Shown here: positions 1-8,125 of the stretch, piece after piece | How positions within the stretch are numbered: the stretch's first letter is position 1 | How the letters are laid out: the number at the start of each line of letters is the position of its first letter | Assembly: GCF_052180215.1 (NCBI RefSeq) | Contig: NZ_CP197471.1 | Coordinates: 2,204,001-2,268,000 of the forward strand | Direction: 5' to 3' | Length of the DNA: 64,000 nucleotides | DNA from: Pseudoneobacillus sp052180215 | Lineage (GTDB): Bacteria; Bacillota; Bacilli; Bacillales; Cytobacillaceae | Notes under the pieces: model-generated | Seen by the model: only the letters and a program-made list of their open reading frames with translations | Databases searched by the model: none | Told to the model about the DNA's origin: nothing | Made by a program: the position numbers and the translations under genes

Positions 1-93
1 GCCAAGAGTATTATGAAATTGCACAAAGGAGAAATTAAGATTTCCAGTAAGGAAGGGGCAGGAACGGAGGCCGTTTTAATTTTTCATAGATAG
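1..93 (+). CDS. Sensor histidine kinase, C-terminal end (partial)
   Basis: The window opens inside a reading frame whose last 30 residues end in a TAG stop. The tail contains a G-E-I-...-S-K-E-G-A-G-T-E segment. This matches the last helix and strand of a GHKL ATPase domain, where the G2 box is followed by 'G..i.v.S..g.GT.f.v.lP'. The protein is therefore probably a sensor kinase that phosphorylates a partner response regulator. Everything upstream, including the sensor region and the phospho-accepting His, lies outside the window, so the signal is unknown. The stop is followed at once by a strong hairpin terminator, making this the last gene of its transcript. Confidence 0.7.
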   Translation, partial: AKSIMKLHKGEIKISSKEGAGTEAVLIFHR

Positions 94-125
94 TCTAGCA
101 AAACAACATTAATTTTAAAAATAAA

Positions 126-166
126 AATGGCGTGTAAAACTGTAATCAGTTTGCACGCCATTTTTA
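126..166. terminator. Intrinsic terminator, probably bidirectional
   Basis: The stem ATGGCGTG/CACGCCAT encloses a second stem AAACTG/CAGTTT, with an A-run on the left and a T-run on the right. It ends the kinase transcript on the plus strand and could serve the minus-strand VOC gene as well. Confidence 0.85.
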
Positions 167-218
167 TTGCCAATTATGTCATTTATTCATAAATGGTGAG
201 GATTTTTTTTATTAATAA

Positions 219-596
219 CTATTTATCTTCTCTTAATATGTACTCATTTCCATCTTGGTCTTTAAAGGTAAACATCGTTCCAAATGGCATGCGAAGCATG
301 TTTTCGACTTCAACACCGTTTTGCTTCATTTTTTCATAAGACGCTTCAACATCTGTTGTGCTGAAAAGAATGGAAGGATGTGCAACCTTAGATGGATTTT
401 GTTTTTCCATGGCAGCTTTAGAATAAAGAACTAAAGTTGTAAATTCGTCTTCACTTGGCCCAACTTCAATCCAAGAAATATTCGGACCCATAGCTTGTTC
501 AAATTTTAAAACAAAGTTCATTTTGTTTAACCAAAAGTCTTTTGCCTCTTGTTGATCATTAACATATACCGTGATTTTCCCAAATTTATTAATCAT
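219..596 (-). CDS. VOC (glyoxalase/bleomycin-resistance) family protein
   Basis: 125 residues with the single-unit VOC pattern. It opens with a 'I-N-K-F-G-K-I-T-V-Y-V-N-D' strand, continues with 'A-K-D-F-W...M-N-F', and ends 'F-x-F-K-D-Q-D-G-N-E-Y-I-L'. Members bind a metal and act on small molecules or sequester them; the substrate cannot be told from sequence. The start chosen is the ATG at 596, which has AAAGGAG 7 nt upstream; a longer frame reaching 704 has no ribosome site. A close paralogue lies at 21397-21780. The gene is monocistronic, between the terminator at 126-166 and a divergent GNAT gene. Confidence 0.8.
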   Translation of the reverse strand: MINKFGKITVYVNDQQEAKDFWLNKMNFVLKFEQAMGPNISWIEVGPSEDEFTTLVLYSKAAMEKQNPSKVAHPSILFSTTDVEASYEKMKQNGVEVENMLRMPFGTMFTFKDQDGNEYILREDK

Positions 597-813
597 ACGA
601 TTGCTCCTTTTTTCCATGAATTTAACCATTTCTAATTTAACAATCGAAAACCTTGAACTCAAGATAGCCAGTTTTAAATATGACCATTTTTTTATATTTA
701 ACAAAAATAAATAGAATTTTCCTAATAAACTTGCTAGACTGATAATATAGAGATATTTCGTAAGTAGAAATAAATTCCAAAGTACAGTCAGATTTTAATG
801 AGGAGAAGTGGAA

Positions 814-1305
814 ATGATCATACGAAATGCGAACATTCATGATTTAGATGATATTTTTATGATTGAACAAACATGTTTTGCAAAAGATGAAGCAGCAACC
901 AAAGAAGCGCTTGAAAAACGTATTTTAAGAATTCCCGATAGTTTCTTTGTAGCAGAAGAAGAGGGAACAATCATCGGTTTTGTTAATGGTCCAGTAATTA
1001 AAGACGCATACATTACAGATGATTTATTCGTAGAAATAGAGCCTAATCCATCGAGCGGTGACCACCAAAGTATCTTAGGGATAGCTGTGTCGCCATTATT
1101 TCAAAAAAAAGGCATCGCATCTGCTTTACTTAACCACCTGGAAAGGGAGGCTACTTCCAAAAAACGCAAAACGATCACTCTCACCTGTAAAGAAGGATTA
1201 ATTCCCTACTATGAAAAACACAACTATGTGAACAAAGGTATTTCAACCTCTATCCTCGGCGGAGTCGTTTGGTATGATATGGTGAAAGAATTACCGAATT
1301 CATAA
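814..1305 (+). CDS. GNAT family N-acetyltransferase
   Basis: 163 residues with the GNAT fold signature. An N-terminal 'I-R-N-A-N-I-x-D-L-D-D-I' strand-helix is followed by the acetyl-CoA binding segment 'L-G-I-A-V-S-P-L-F-Q-K-K-G-I-A-S-A-L-L', which carries the Q/R-x-x-G-x-A loop. The layout resembles arylalkylamine acetyltransferase-like members, but the acceptor is unknown. I place the start at ATG 814, 7 nt after AGGAGA; a GTG at 808 sits too close to that site. It is divergent from the VOC gene and followed by its own terminator. Confidence 0.8.
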   Translation: MIIRNANIHDLDDIFMIEQTCFAKDEAATKEALEKRILRIPDSFFVAEEEGTIIGFVNGPVIKDAYITDDLFVEIEPNPSSGDHQSILGIAVSPLFQKKGIASALLNHLEREATSKKRKTITLTCKEGLIPYYEKHNYVNKGISTSILGGVVWYDMVKELPNS

Positions 1306-1325
1306 GAATTATGTAGCTGTAAATA

Positions 1326-1375
1326 AAAAGAGTAGAAGAACCTTTATATAGAGGCTTTTTTCTACTCTTTTTTTT
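1326..1375 (+). terminator. Intrinsic terminator after GNAT gene
   Basis: AAAAGAGTAGAA pairs with TTCTACTCTTTT and is followed by a run of T. Confidence 0.85.
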
Positions 1376-1388
1376 ATAAACCTTATAA

Positions 1389-1462
1389 CTGGTTGATAAT
1401 AACTTGATTTCGGTTGTTAATTTTTCAAAGCGGTTGATAAATTTTCAAATCCGGTTGATCAT
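1389..1462 (+). repeat. Family A phased repeat array, copy 1
   Basis: Four degenerate copies of CGGTTGATAAAT, with GGTTG at 1391, 1412, 1432 and 1453, so spacing is 21, 20 and 21 nt. The spacers are AT-rich and not conserved. There is no coding potential. The same motif, in either orientation, forms arrays at 2530, 30722, 49655 and 52494. Confidence 0.75.
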
Positions 1463-1510
1463 TTTAGCTTTTATCAAAAAATAGGTAGCTTACGTAATTA
1501 GGAGGTCAAA

Positions 1511-2095
1511 ATGGAGAGAACAATTGAAAGTTTACTAAATGAATTAGAGTTATTCGGAATTGAAAATGACAAGGTTGAAACGGAAAGTCGATTTAGAATG
1601 AAAAATATCACGAAAGACACTGGTGAATTTCTGTCTATTTTAATAAAGAGCAGTAGGGCTAAAAAGGTTTTAGAAGTAGGAACCTCAAATGGATATTCGA
1701 CCATTTGGCTAGCCCAAAACTTTATTGGAACCGATGGACATGTCACGACACTTGAATTTGACAACCAAAAAGCCAAAATGGCAGAGGCTAATTTTGCAAA
1801 AGCTCACTTAGATGAATATATCACTCTTCATGTCGGAGATGCCGGTGAATTTTTAAAAGAGCAAGATGAAGCAACTTATGATTTTATTTTCCTAGATTCA
1901 GATAGAAGTCAGTATATGAATTGGTGGAATGATTTAGATAGAGTCCTAAAACCTCGATCATTAATGGTGATCGATAATGTGATTTCACATCGTACAGAAG
2001 TAGAAGACTTTATGAGCGTGATTAACCGTTCCGAAAATTATTCCTCCATGGTCGTTCCCGTCGGAAAAGGACAATTAATGGTTTATAAAAATTAA
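1511..2095 (+). CDS. SAM-dependent O-methyltransferase, family 3
   Basis: 194 residues. SAM motif I is 'V-L-E-V-G-T-S-N-G-Y-S-T-I-W-L-A' (about residues 55-70). The acidic motif II end is 'T-L-E-F-D', and 'Y-D-F-I-F-L-D-S-D-R' lines up with the metal-binding Asp of the caffeoyl-CoA/catechol O-methyltransferase family, with 'M-V-I-D-N-V' as the next conserved block. It should be cytosolic and methylate a small hydroxylated compound. The start is fixed by AGGAGG 7 nt before ATG 1511. It is monocistronic, flanked by repeat families A and B. Confidence 0.85.
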   Translation: MERTIESLLNELELFGIENDKVETESRFRMKNITKDTGEFLSILIKSSRAKKVLEVGTSNGYSTIWLAQNFIGTDGHVTTLEFDNQKAKMAEANFAKAHLDEYITLHVGDAGEFLKEQDEATYDFIFLDSDRSQYMNWWNDLDRVLKPRSLMVIDNVISHRTEVEDFMSVINRSENYSSMVVPVGKGQLMVYKN

Positions 2096-2106
2096 GATTT
2101 GATTTA

Positions 2107-2291
2107 AAGGACTCACGTTCCGTTATTTTACGAAATGGGTTGTTTTTTAAGGGTTATCGGACTATGGTTCCGTTATTGCACCTAAACTATGTCTTTTTCC
2201 ATTGAATTATAGTAAATAACGGTATCACAGTCCGATAGACTACGAAAAAACCTCTATTTTACGGAAATAACGGAATCTGTGTCCGATAAAG
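2107..2291. repeat. Family B FFRR repeat cassette, copy 1
   Basis: Two forward units (2107-2129, 2154-2178) and two inverted units (2213-2238, 2264-2290) of a TATCGGACxxxxxxTCCGTTATTT-like sequence. Each unit has its own CGGA...TCCG symmetry, and the two halves of the cassette can pair as a long hairpin. It is non-coding. Other copies are at 10701, 23695 and 45185. Confidence 0.75.
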
Positions 2292-2319
2292 ATAACTAAT
2301 ATATCAAACATCATTAATA

Positions 2320-2369
2320 ACAGGCACTGCTTGTAGAAGCAAACATTCTACTGGCAGTGCCTGTATTTT
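2320..2369 (+). terminator. Long hairpin, terminator-like
   Basis: ACAGGCACTGC pairs with GCAGTGCCTGT around an inner TAGA/TCTA stem, followed by a short T-rich tract. It may end the methyltransferase transcript after the repeat cassette. Confidence 0.55.
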
Positions 2370-2387
2370 ATACGGAGCCCAAAAAAG

Positions 2388-2416
2388 GCGATTACTTAAT
2401 GCTTTTAAGTAATCGC
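2388..2416. other. Perfect 11-bp hairpin without U-run
   Basis: GCGATTACTTA pairs exactly with TAAGTAATCGC around a 7-nt loop. There is no T-run. A GGAG and an ATG (2433) follow, opening a 24-codon frame I do not recognise. It may be a relic of the 5' region of the broken AEC gene. Confidence 0.4.
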
Positions 2417-2529
2417 TAGAGGAGATGTCAATATGCCTTGTACTGTATTGTATGTACAAGACAGGTTTGTGCTTGAGAAGTTTGTCTATTTTTATAAAAT
2501 TAGGTGAAAGTTTAATAGAGCCATCTCAT

Positions 2530-2582
2530 CGGTTGATAAAATCGAAAAAGCGGTTGATAAATTCCCCAATTAAGTTGATACC
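2530..2582 (+). repeat. Family A phased repeat array, copy 2
   Basis: Three units with GGTTGATAAA at 2531 and 2552 and a degenerate third at about 2573, again at 21-nt spacing. Its right edge touches the surviving 3' part of a broken AEC transporter gene. Confidence 0.7.
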
Positions 2583-2807
2583 TTGTATCGCGCGCTTGCG
2601 GTCATTTTCACATTAGATTTAGAAGGGACCACCGCTCAAGCATTGTTTATCGCCAGCTCATTTCCAACATCTAGAAACAGCTCGCTCTTTGCCCTGGAAT
2701 ATGGAAATCACCCAGAATATGCTGCCCAAGCCGTTTTAATGTCAACCGTATTTAGCATGATCACAGTAACCATTGTCGTTTATTTATCGAAAATCTTATT
2801 TGTATAA
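2583..2807 (+). pseudogene. AEC (auxin efflux carrier) family transporter, C-terminal remnant
   Basis: About 70 codons encode the last part of an AEC-family permease. The conserved stretches are 'L-E-G-T-T-A-Q-A-L-F-I-A-S-S-F-P-T-S-R-N' and 'P-E-Y-A-A-Q-A-V-L-M-S-T-V-F-S-M', then the final membrane helix 'T-V-T-I-V-V-Y-L-S-K'. Complete members have about 300 residues, so some three quarters of the gene is gone. The remaining frame has no ribosome site and begins immediately after repeat array A2, with a hairpin at 2388 further left. Loss of the 5' part is clear; whether the repeats caused it is inference. The original terminator (2813-2854) survives. Confidence 0.8.
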
Positions 2808-2812
2808 AAGTA

Positions 2813-2854
2813 AAAATAGCAATCTTCTTGATTAGAAGTTTGCTATTTTTTTTA
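2813..2854 (+). terminator. Intrinsic terminator after AEC remnant
   Basis: AAATAGCAA pairs with TTGCTATTT, with an inner CTTCT/AGAAG stem and eight T's. Confidence 0.85.
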
Positions 2855-3007
2855 GGGTTATGTGAGAAAGAAAGATTTATTTTAGAATATTGGAATAAAA
2901 ATTCCAGTAATATGTAAAAAAATTGAAACTTTTTCACTACATATTACGTCTAACTTAATTAGGTAAAAGGAGAAGTCTAATTATTTCGATAAAAGGGGTA
3001 TTAAATT

Positions 3008-6000
3008 TTGATTTTATTATTAAAACAGGTAAAAAACCTGCTTATCATGGTGAGTGTCGCACTCATCCTCATCTTTGTGATTCATATTCAAAGAGAGAAT
3101 TTTTTTCATCTTACTCAGATAAATTTTAAGTCTGTGTTTGAGATGTTTAAATTTACGGTTCTCAACATTTTAACAGGAGAAGGTCTTGGCAGGTCAGTGA
3201 CAGGGGGACTTATTTCCGATCAGGTGATTCGGTTTACATTAAGGAGTATTAAAATTATTTTACCGGCTTTTTTCTTCAGCATGATCATTGGAATACTACT
3301 CGGGCTCTTTGCCTATAGAAATCAATCTAATCTATTTGGAAAATTGATTAAGAATTTTAATCTTATTTTTAGCTCATTGCCGGACTTTTTTGCCTTTATT
3401 CTTATTCAATATGGCCTATTATTAGCCATACGAATTGGCTTTCCTCAACTAGATTTGTATGGTCATGAACATTGGTACAATACTATACTGCCGATTATTA
3501 CCCTAAGCTTATATCCGATTCTCTATATGTATCGAATTACCTTTTCTAAATTAGAAGCGGAGGCAGTAAAAGATTACGTTGTAACGGTTAAATCCAAAGG
3601 GAAGTCAGAAACGTATATTATTTTTGTCCACTTGCTATGGAATATTTGGGGTACTATTTTTACCAATACGAAAACGGTTATGTTGTATTTACTGACAAGC
3701 CTACCGATTATTGAACTTCTTGCCTTTTATCCAGGAATGGGTTATCAATTATTAAAAGCAATACAAAATCAAGATATCATGCTCTCGATTGGGTTATTAT
3801 TTCCTTTTCTGATTATGATGTGGATTACCTTATTTATTAGTGATTTAGCCTCCCATTTGCTGGTGCCTTTTGTCGTCGGGGAAAACAAATCGATGAAACC
3901 ACAGAGAATAGGAAAGCTGAAAAAGCCTCTCGTATCACTTGTCACTTTTTTATGGAATGTCGTTCTGTTTATCAGACAGTACCCACTTTTTGTGGTTAGT
4001 TCCTTACTAGTTTTCTTCCTATTATATTTTTCCTTTATTGGACCGAACATGGACTTTGTAGACAAAGATTTAAAAGAATTCATGTACAAAAAATTAGAGA
4101 ATGGAAAAATCATGGTACCACCCTTACCACCATCACATGAATATTGGTTCGGTACCGACCGAAATGGAAAAGATCTTTTTAGTTTACTAGTATTAGGTGC
4201 AAAAGCGACACTTTTAATGGTCTGTATTATTACGGTTGTTCGATTCCTAATGGCGATACCACTCGGTTATTTAGCATCAAGAAAGATTGGTCCGTTTTCA
4301 GCTATTTTAAAAATGCTGCAAATGGTATTTTCTTTTTTTCCTATCTTGTTTTTAGTCATGATTATTATGATCATCCCTTATTTTATGAATACAGATGCAC
4401 GACCTTATTGGATGATTTTCTTAATAGCGATTGTCGAAGTAGGGAGATTAGGTAATATTTATAAAGAAGAATTTGAAAGAATTGGTGAGCAAGAATATGT
4501 CTTAGCTGGAATCACCACGGGGACAAAGGGTTTGAAGCTATTTACCAATTATTATTTCCCGCAGATGCGTCAGCAAACAGTTGTTTATTTTACAACAGAA
4601 TTAGGAAGAACACTGTTTTTACTAGCCCAATTAGGGTTTGTTTCCGTCTTTTTATCACATGATTATGTGCAAAATGATGAAGGACAGTGGTCCTATCAAA
4701 ATACATATCTATCATGGCCGATATACTTATCGAACGCTATTAAAGATATTCGCCAAGCCATTTGGATACCGTTTTTCACTTCACTTTGTATCGCCTTTAC
4801 GATTATCTCGTTTACCATCTTAGGAGAAGGATTCAGAACCTTATTTTCGAAAAAGAGAACGCGAGCAGATAGAGAGAAAGTTGAGAGATGGGCAGACCAT
4901 TTCATTGAAGGATTGAAAGAGATCTCACCACAAAAATTATTTCTTTCTACAGGAATTGCCGTTGTTCTTTTAACAGCTAGTGGCGTCTTTTTGGTACAAA
5001 AAGGATATCTATTTGGAAATAAAGATGCTGCCAGTGGAAGTATAGCAGTGAGCGAAGAGCAACTGATTGAAAATATTAGTGCTTTTTCGAAGCTTTATGG
5101 CTATGTTCGCTATTTTCACCCGAGTGTCGAAGCATCTTATCTTGGTTGGAATCGGTTTGCCATTTATGGGGTCGATCAAGTGAAAAACGCGAAAGACGAA
5201 AAGGAATTAAAGAAAAAACTAGAGGAACTATTTTTTCCAATCGCTCCAACCATGAAGTTGTATACAAGAGACGAAAAAATTAACGAACCATTTAAGGATT
5301 TAAAACTAGATGACCCAACTTTGAGATTAGTCACGTGGCAGCATCAAGGGCTTGGCCCGGATTTTGATCCAACTAAATTTTTCGATAAGGATGCAATTAA
5401 AACACCTGAAGAAGAATTATTTAAAAGTCAGCTCGTTTATTCGAATTTAGATCAAACCCAAACAACAGACCTATTATTTGAAACCTTACCAAAACCAAAA
5501 GAATATATTGATGAACTAATAAGTGAGAATATCAGAGCCGTTATTCCGCAAATTCTTTACAGTGATAAAGATAATGTGACTCTAGGTTTTACAGAGGATT
5601 CAAGACAAAAGTTCACCATCTTAATCGAAAAACTAAAAACGATCGATTTAAAAACTGTTGATTTTGATGATGAAGAGGTAAGATTAGCCGATACCATCAT
5701 TGCCTGGAATCAAATCCAACATTTCTATCCTTACTTTGACAAAGATAGAGAACCATGGGTGGAAGAATTGCCTCTTGCTTTAGAAACAGCTTTAAAAACT
5801 AAAAATAAAGATGAGTTTTTACCAGTGATCAATCAACTGCTCATTCCGATGAATGACGGTCAAACCCGCATTTGGAGTGAAGAGGATGAAGGTGGAGGCA
5901 GACTCGTTCGTTTACCATTTTTGGCGGAATATATAAAAGGGGACGTGGTTGTTACCGCTGCTGACCCAGAATCAGAATTCCAAAAAGGAGATATCATTTT

Positions 6001-6826
6001 AGAAAAAGACGGTATCAACGCCTTAGATGCTGTAAAAAAAGAAGGGAGTGTCCTTTCAGGTACGACACAATGGAAGGTTCATAGAGCTCTTGAATTATTC
6101 ACAACAGGAACTAGAGGCGATCAAGTGATATTTAAGGTAAAGCGCAATGGCTTAAAGAAACGGATTACCTTATTTAATACAAAAACCTATCAACTTGATG
6201 AATTTGGAAGAACAGAGGAAGCTGTAAAAGAGCTGAAAATAGGAATCTATTATGTGAACTTAAATCAAACCAAAATGGAAAACATCGTTCCATTTCTTCC
6301 AAAGCTCGCTCAGGCAAAAGGAGTCATTTTTGATTTAAGAGGGAAACCAGATTTATCTACGAGGGAATTACTGCAGCATTACTTATCAGAGCCTACAGAA
6401 GCATCAAGATTTAAAGTGGCACAAGTGATTTATCCAAATTTCCAATACGTTCCTAGCTATGATGAAACAGTGGGGCAACAATGGTTGTTAAACCCAGCTA
6501 CACCAAAATTCAAAGGGAAAGCCGTATTCTTATCTTACTCTGGTTCAATTGCTGATGCAGAATCTTACCTTGAATTTGTATCTGCTAACCAATTAGGAGA
6601 GATAGTTGGGCAAACAACTGCAGGAACGAATGGATGGATTCACACCACAAAACTTCCTGGGGAACTAACCTTTAATTGGACCAATATGAAAGTCACGCAT
6701 GGGGATGGAACTGTATCACATGCCCAAGGGATTAATCCTACTATCGCTGTAGAAAGAACGATAGAAGGGATAGCAGATGGAAAAGATGAGGCATTAGAAA
6801 AAGCAGTGAAAATTCTAGAGAATTGA
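3008..6826 (+). CDS. Fused DppB-DppC-type ABC permease with C-terminal S41 peptidase-like domain
   Basis: 1272 residues in one uninterrupted frame. Residues 1-290 read as a DppB/OppB-type permease, with the EAA-like loop 'V-K-D-Y-V-V-T-V-K-S-K-G' near 190. Residues 310-620 read as a DppC-type permease, with its second EAA loop 'E-Y-V-L-A-G-I-T-T-G' near 495 and the typical 'F-G-T-D-R-N-G-K-D-L-F-S-L-L' entry near 380. A membrane helix at 644-669 then leads to an extracellular region with a PDZ-like patch ('G-D-I-I-L-E-K-D-G-I', near 998) and an S41 core ('G-V-I-F-D-L-R-G-K-P', near 1104; 'S-I-A-D-A-E-S-Y-L', near 1180). S41 enzymes have Ser three residues before that Glu; here it is Ala, so proteolysis is doubtful. 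Start is TTG 3008 after AAGGGG. No ATPase or binding protein is adjacent. Residues 1-620 resemble the split pair at 27995-29955. Confidence 0.8.
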   Translation: MILLLKQVKNLLIMVSVALILIFVIHIQRENFFHLTQINFKSVFEMFKFTVLNILTGEGLGRSVTGGLISDQVIRFTLRSIKIILPAFFFSMIIGILLGLFAYRNQSNLFGKLIKNFNLIFSSLPDFFAFILIQYGLLLAIRIGFPQLDLYGHEHWYNTILPIITLSLYPILYMYRITFSKLEAEAVKDYVVTVKSKGKSETYIIFVHLLWNIWGTIFTNTKTVMLYLLTSLPIIELLAFYPGMGYQLLKAIQNQDIMLSIGLLFPFLIMMWITLFISDLASHLLVPFVVGENKSMKPQRIGKLKKPLVSLVTFLWNVVLFIRQYPLFVVSSLLVFFLLYFSFIGPNMDFVDKDLKEFMYKKLENGKIMVPPLPPSHEYWFGTDRNGKDLFSLLVLGAKATLLMVCIITVVRFLMAIPLGYLASRKIGPFSAILKMLQMVFSFFPILFLVMIIMIIPYFMNTDARPYWMIFLIAIVEVGRLGNIYKEEFERIGEQEYVLAGITTGTKGLKLFTNYYFPQMRQQTVVYFTTELGRTLFLLAQLGFVSVFLSHDYVQNDEGQWSYQNTYLSWPIYLSNAIKDIRQAIWIPFFTSLCIAFTIISFTILGEGFRTLFSKKRTRADREKVERWADHFIEGLKEISPQKLFLSTGIAVVLLTASGVFLVQKGYLFGNKDAASGSIAVSEEQLIENISAFSKLYGYVRYFHPSVEASYLGWNRFAIYGVDQVKNAKDEKELKKKLEELFFPIAPTMKLYTRDEKINEPFKDLKLDDPTLRLVTWQHQGLGPDFDPTKFFDKDAIKTPEEELFKSQLVYSNLDQTQTTDLLFETLPKPKEYIDELISENIRAVIPQILYSDKDNVTLGFTEDSRQKFTILIEKLKTIDLKTVDFDDEEVRLADTIIAWNQIQHFYPYFDKDREPWVEELPLALETALKTKNKDEFLPVINQLLIPMNDGQTRIWSEEDEGGGRLVRLPFLAEYIKGDVVVTAADPESEFQKGDIILEKDGINALDAVKKEGSVLSGTTQWKVHRALELFTTGTRGDQVIFKVKRNGLKKRITLFNTKTYQLDEFGRTEEAVKELKIGIYYVNLNQTKMENIVPFLPKLAQAKGVIFDLRGKPDLSTRELLQHYLSEPTEASRFKVAQVIYPNFQYVPSYDETVGQQWLLNPATPKFKGKAVFLSYSGSIADAESYLEFVSANQLGEIVGQTTAGTNGWIHTTKLPGELTFNWTNMKVTHGDGTVSHAQGINPTIAVERTIEGIADGKDEALEKAVKILEN

Positions 6827-6886
6827 TCATGTAAATTTCTACGTGTCGACTCAATGCATAAATTTTAAAAAACGTTAACGAACTGG

Positions 6887-6919
6887 CGATTCCTATTCCA
6901 TATAGGAATCGTTTTTTTA
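6887..6919 (+). terminator. Intrinsic terminator after permease fusion
   Basis: CGATTCCTAT pairs with ATAGGAATCG, followed by seven T's. It is also antisense-proximal to the end of the Spo0E-like gene. Confidence 0.85.
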
Positions 6920-6954
6920 TGTACTATAAAGGAAAGGGAATCAAGTTAAACATA

Positions 6955-7128
6955 TTATCTAATTTGATTTTTTTGAGATTGATACTCAAAGATGAGTTTG
7001 TCCAATTTTTGACTGTACCTTAATGTCTCTTGATTTGTTAATCCACATTGACATCCAATTCTTATCATCTTATTTCGTAATAGTTTAATTTTTAACTCTA
7101 TATTCGGAGTCATTGTTTTACTGTTCAT
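6955..7128 (-). CDS. Spo0E-family aspartyl-phosphate phosphatase
   Basis: A 57-residue frame starting at ATG 7128, with AAAGGAG about 10 nt upstream on the minus strand. It forms two predicted helices, the second carrying 'Y-S-Q-K-L-D-K-L-I-F-E-Y'. This fits the Spo0E-family signature S-Q-x-L-D-x-L-I, whose Asp is needed to dephosphorylate Spo0A~P. Members act in the cytosol to hold back sporulation. The length (about 55-85 residues in the family) is normal. The pair 'C-Q-C' between the helices is unusual. A second member lies at 61472-61657. I am fairly sure of the family; the target is inferred. Confidence 0.8.
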   Translation of the reverse strand: MNSKTMTPNIELKIKLLRNKMIRIGCQCGLTNQETLRYSQKLDKLIFEYQSQKNQIR

Positions 7129-7370
7129 ACACAGACACTCCTTTTTAATAGATATACCCAGCTATTTTAATATGATAACAATGGAAAGAACGATTCATAC
7201 GAATTTTTTATGTGACAAATAGCCACAAAAAACCTAATGGCCTATATTAAAGCGGGGATCGACCATTATGTTGATAATTACTACTTTTATCAATGTTATG
7301 GAGACTTTTAAACTCGAAAATTTTAGAGCATTTTACTAATATTCTAGAAGGCTAGAGGTTATTTGACCAA

Positions 7371-7434
7371 GGAAGAAATGTAGTGTTTTCTTCCCTCGAG
7401 GGGCTAGTTAGGAAGAAATGAATTGCTTTCTTCC
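7371..7434. repeat. Two 40-bp-spaced GGAAGAAA hairpins
   Basis: GGAAGAA...TTCTTCC hairpins at 7371-7394 and 7411-7434, exactly 40 bp apart, with partly conserved sequence after each. The flanking stretch 7129-7494 holds no gene I can support. A short frame at about 7240-7310 looks faintly like an IS3-type transposase end, but too weakly to call. Confidence 0.6.
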
Positions 7435-7494
7435 ATGCTGGAGCTAAACCATTTTCGAAGTCTCAAAAATCTGCTTTCATACCTAATAAAAAGA

Positions 7495-7526
7495 AAAAGG
7501 ACAACGTCATAAAACGTTGTCCTTTT
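7495..7526 (-). terminator. Intrinsic terminator for the FAD oxidoreductase
   Basis: AAAAGGACAACG pairs with CGTTGTCCTTTT; T-runs are present in both directions. It ends the minus-strand oxidoreductase. Confidence 0.85.
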
Positions 7527-7530
7527 CTTC

Positions 7531-8091
7531 TTATTTTAGAACGTCATGATCAACGTAACGCTCACCATTTAATTCACTAATGATGTTAATTGCTACTGCT
7601 GCGCCGTGTCCAGCTGTAATGATTGTGTGAACACTCACACCAGCTACAGTACCAGCTGCCCAGATACCTTTAACATTCGTACGTCCATCTTTATCTACTT
7701 CAATATTTGATTTGATTCTTGGCTCTGTACCCGGAACAAGGTTTAAACCAACTTTTTCAGCAAGGTCTGTTAAGGCACCTGTAGCAATTAGAACATGCTT
7801 AGCTTGAAACTCTTGGCCTTCGGTTTTCACAACAAATCCTTCGCCTTCTGGAGTTATATCTACAACCGCATCTGTCACAAATTCTGCTCCAAATTTAGTG
7901 GCTTGATTTCTTCCTGTTTCAAGTAGGGCAGGGCCCGTTGTTTCAGCTACACCATAGTGGTTTTCAATCCAAGCTCTAGCTGTCATACTTTTTCCGCTAT
8001 CAAATACCAATGTTTTCTTGCCCGCTTTAGCAGCAAAGATAGCCGCACTTACACCAGCAGGGCCGCCTCCGATAATTGCAATTTCATACAT
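7531..8091 (-). CDS. Single-domain FAD oxidoreductase, thioredoxin-reductase-like
   Basis: 186 residues. It starts with the dinucleotide-binding loop 'I-I-G-G-G-P-A-G-V-S-A-A' (residues 6-17). It has the 'V-L-I-A-T-G-A' motif near 105 and ends with 'K-G-I-W-A-A-G-T-V-A-G' followed by the C-terminal FAD helix. This is a complete FAD domain of the thioredoxin reductase family, but the inserted NADPH domain and its C-x-x-C pair are missing. Full-size members have about 310-330 residues. It therefore needs another electron donor or acts as a flavin carrier. GGAGG lies upstream of ATG 8091. It sits downstream of a MarR gene on the same strand, suggesting redox-linked control. Confidence 0.75.
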   Translation of the reverse strand: MYEIAIIGGGPAGVSAAIFAAKAGKKTLVFDSGKSMTARAWIENHYGVAETTGPALLETGRNQATKFGAEFVTDAVVDITPEGEGFVVKTEGQEFQAKHVLIATGALTDLAEKVGLNLVPGTEPRIKSNIEVDKDGRTNVKGIWAAGTVAGVSVHTIITAGHGAAVAINIISELNGERYVDHDVLK

Positions 8092-8125
8092 AGGAAAAAT
8101 ACCTCCAATTAAAATTTATATAATA

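Noticed and set aside
2425..2616. 63-codon frame upstream of the AEC remnant
   Set aside because: Runs through repeat family A; not related to AEC proteins.
7240..7310. Relic of an IS3-type transposase end
   Set aside because: Only a faint Y-rich similarity over about 20 residues, no inverted repeats.
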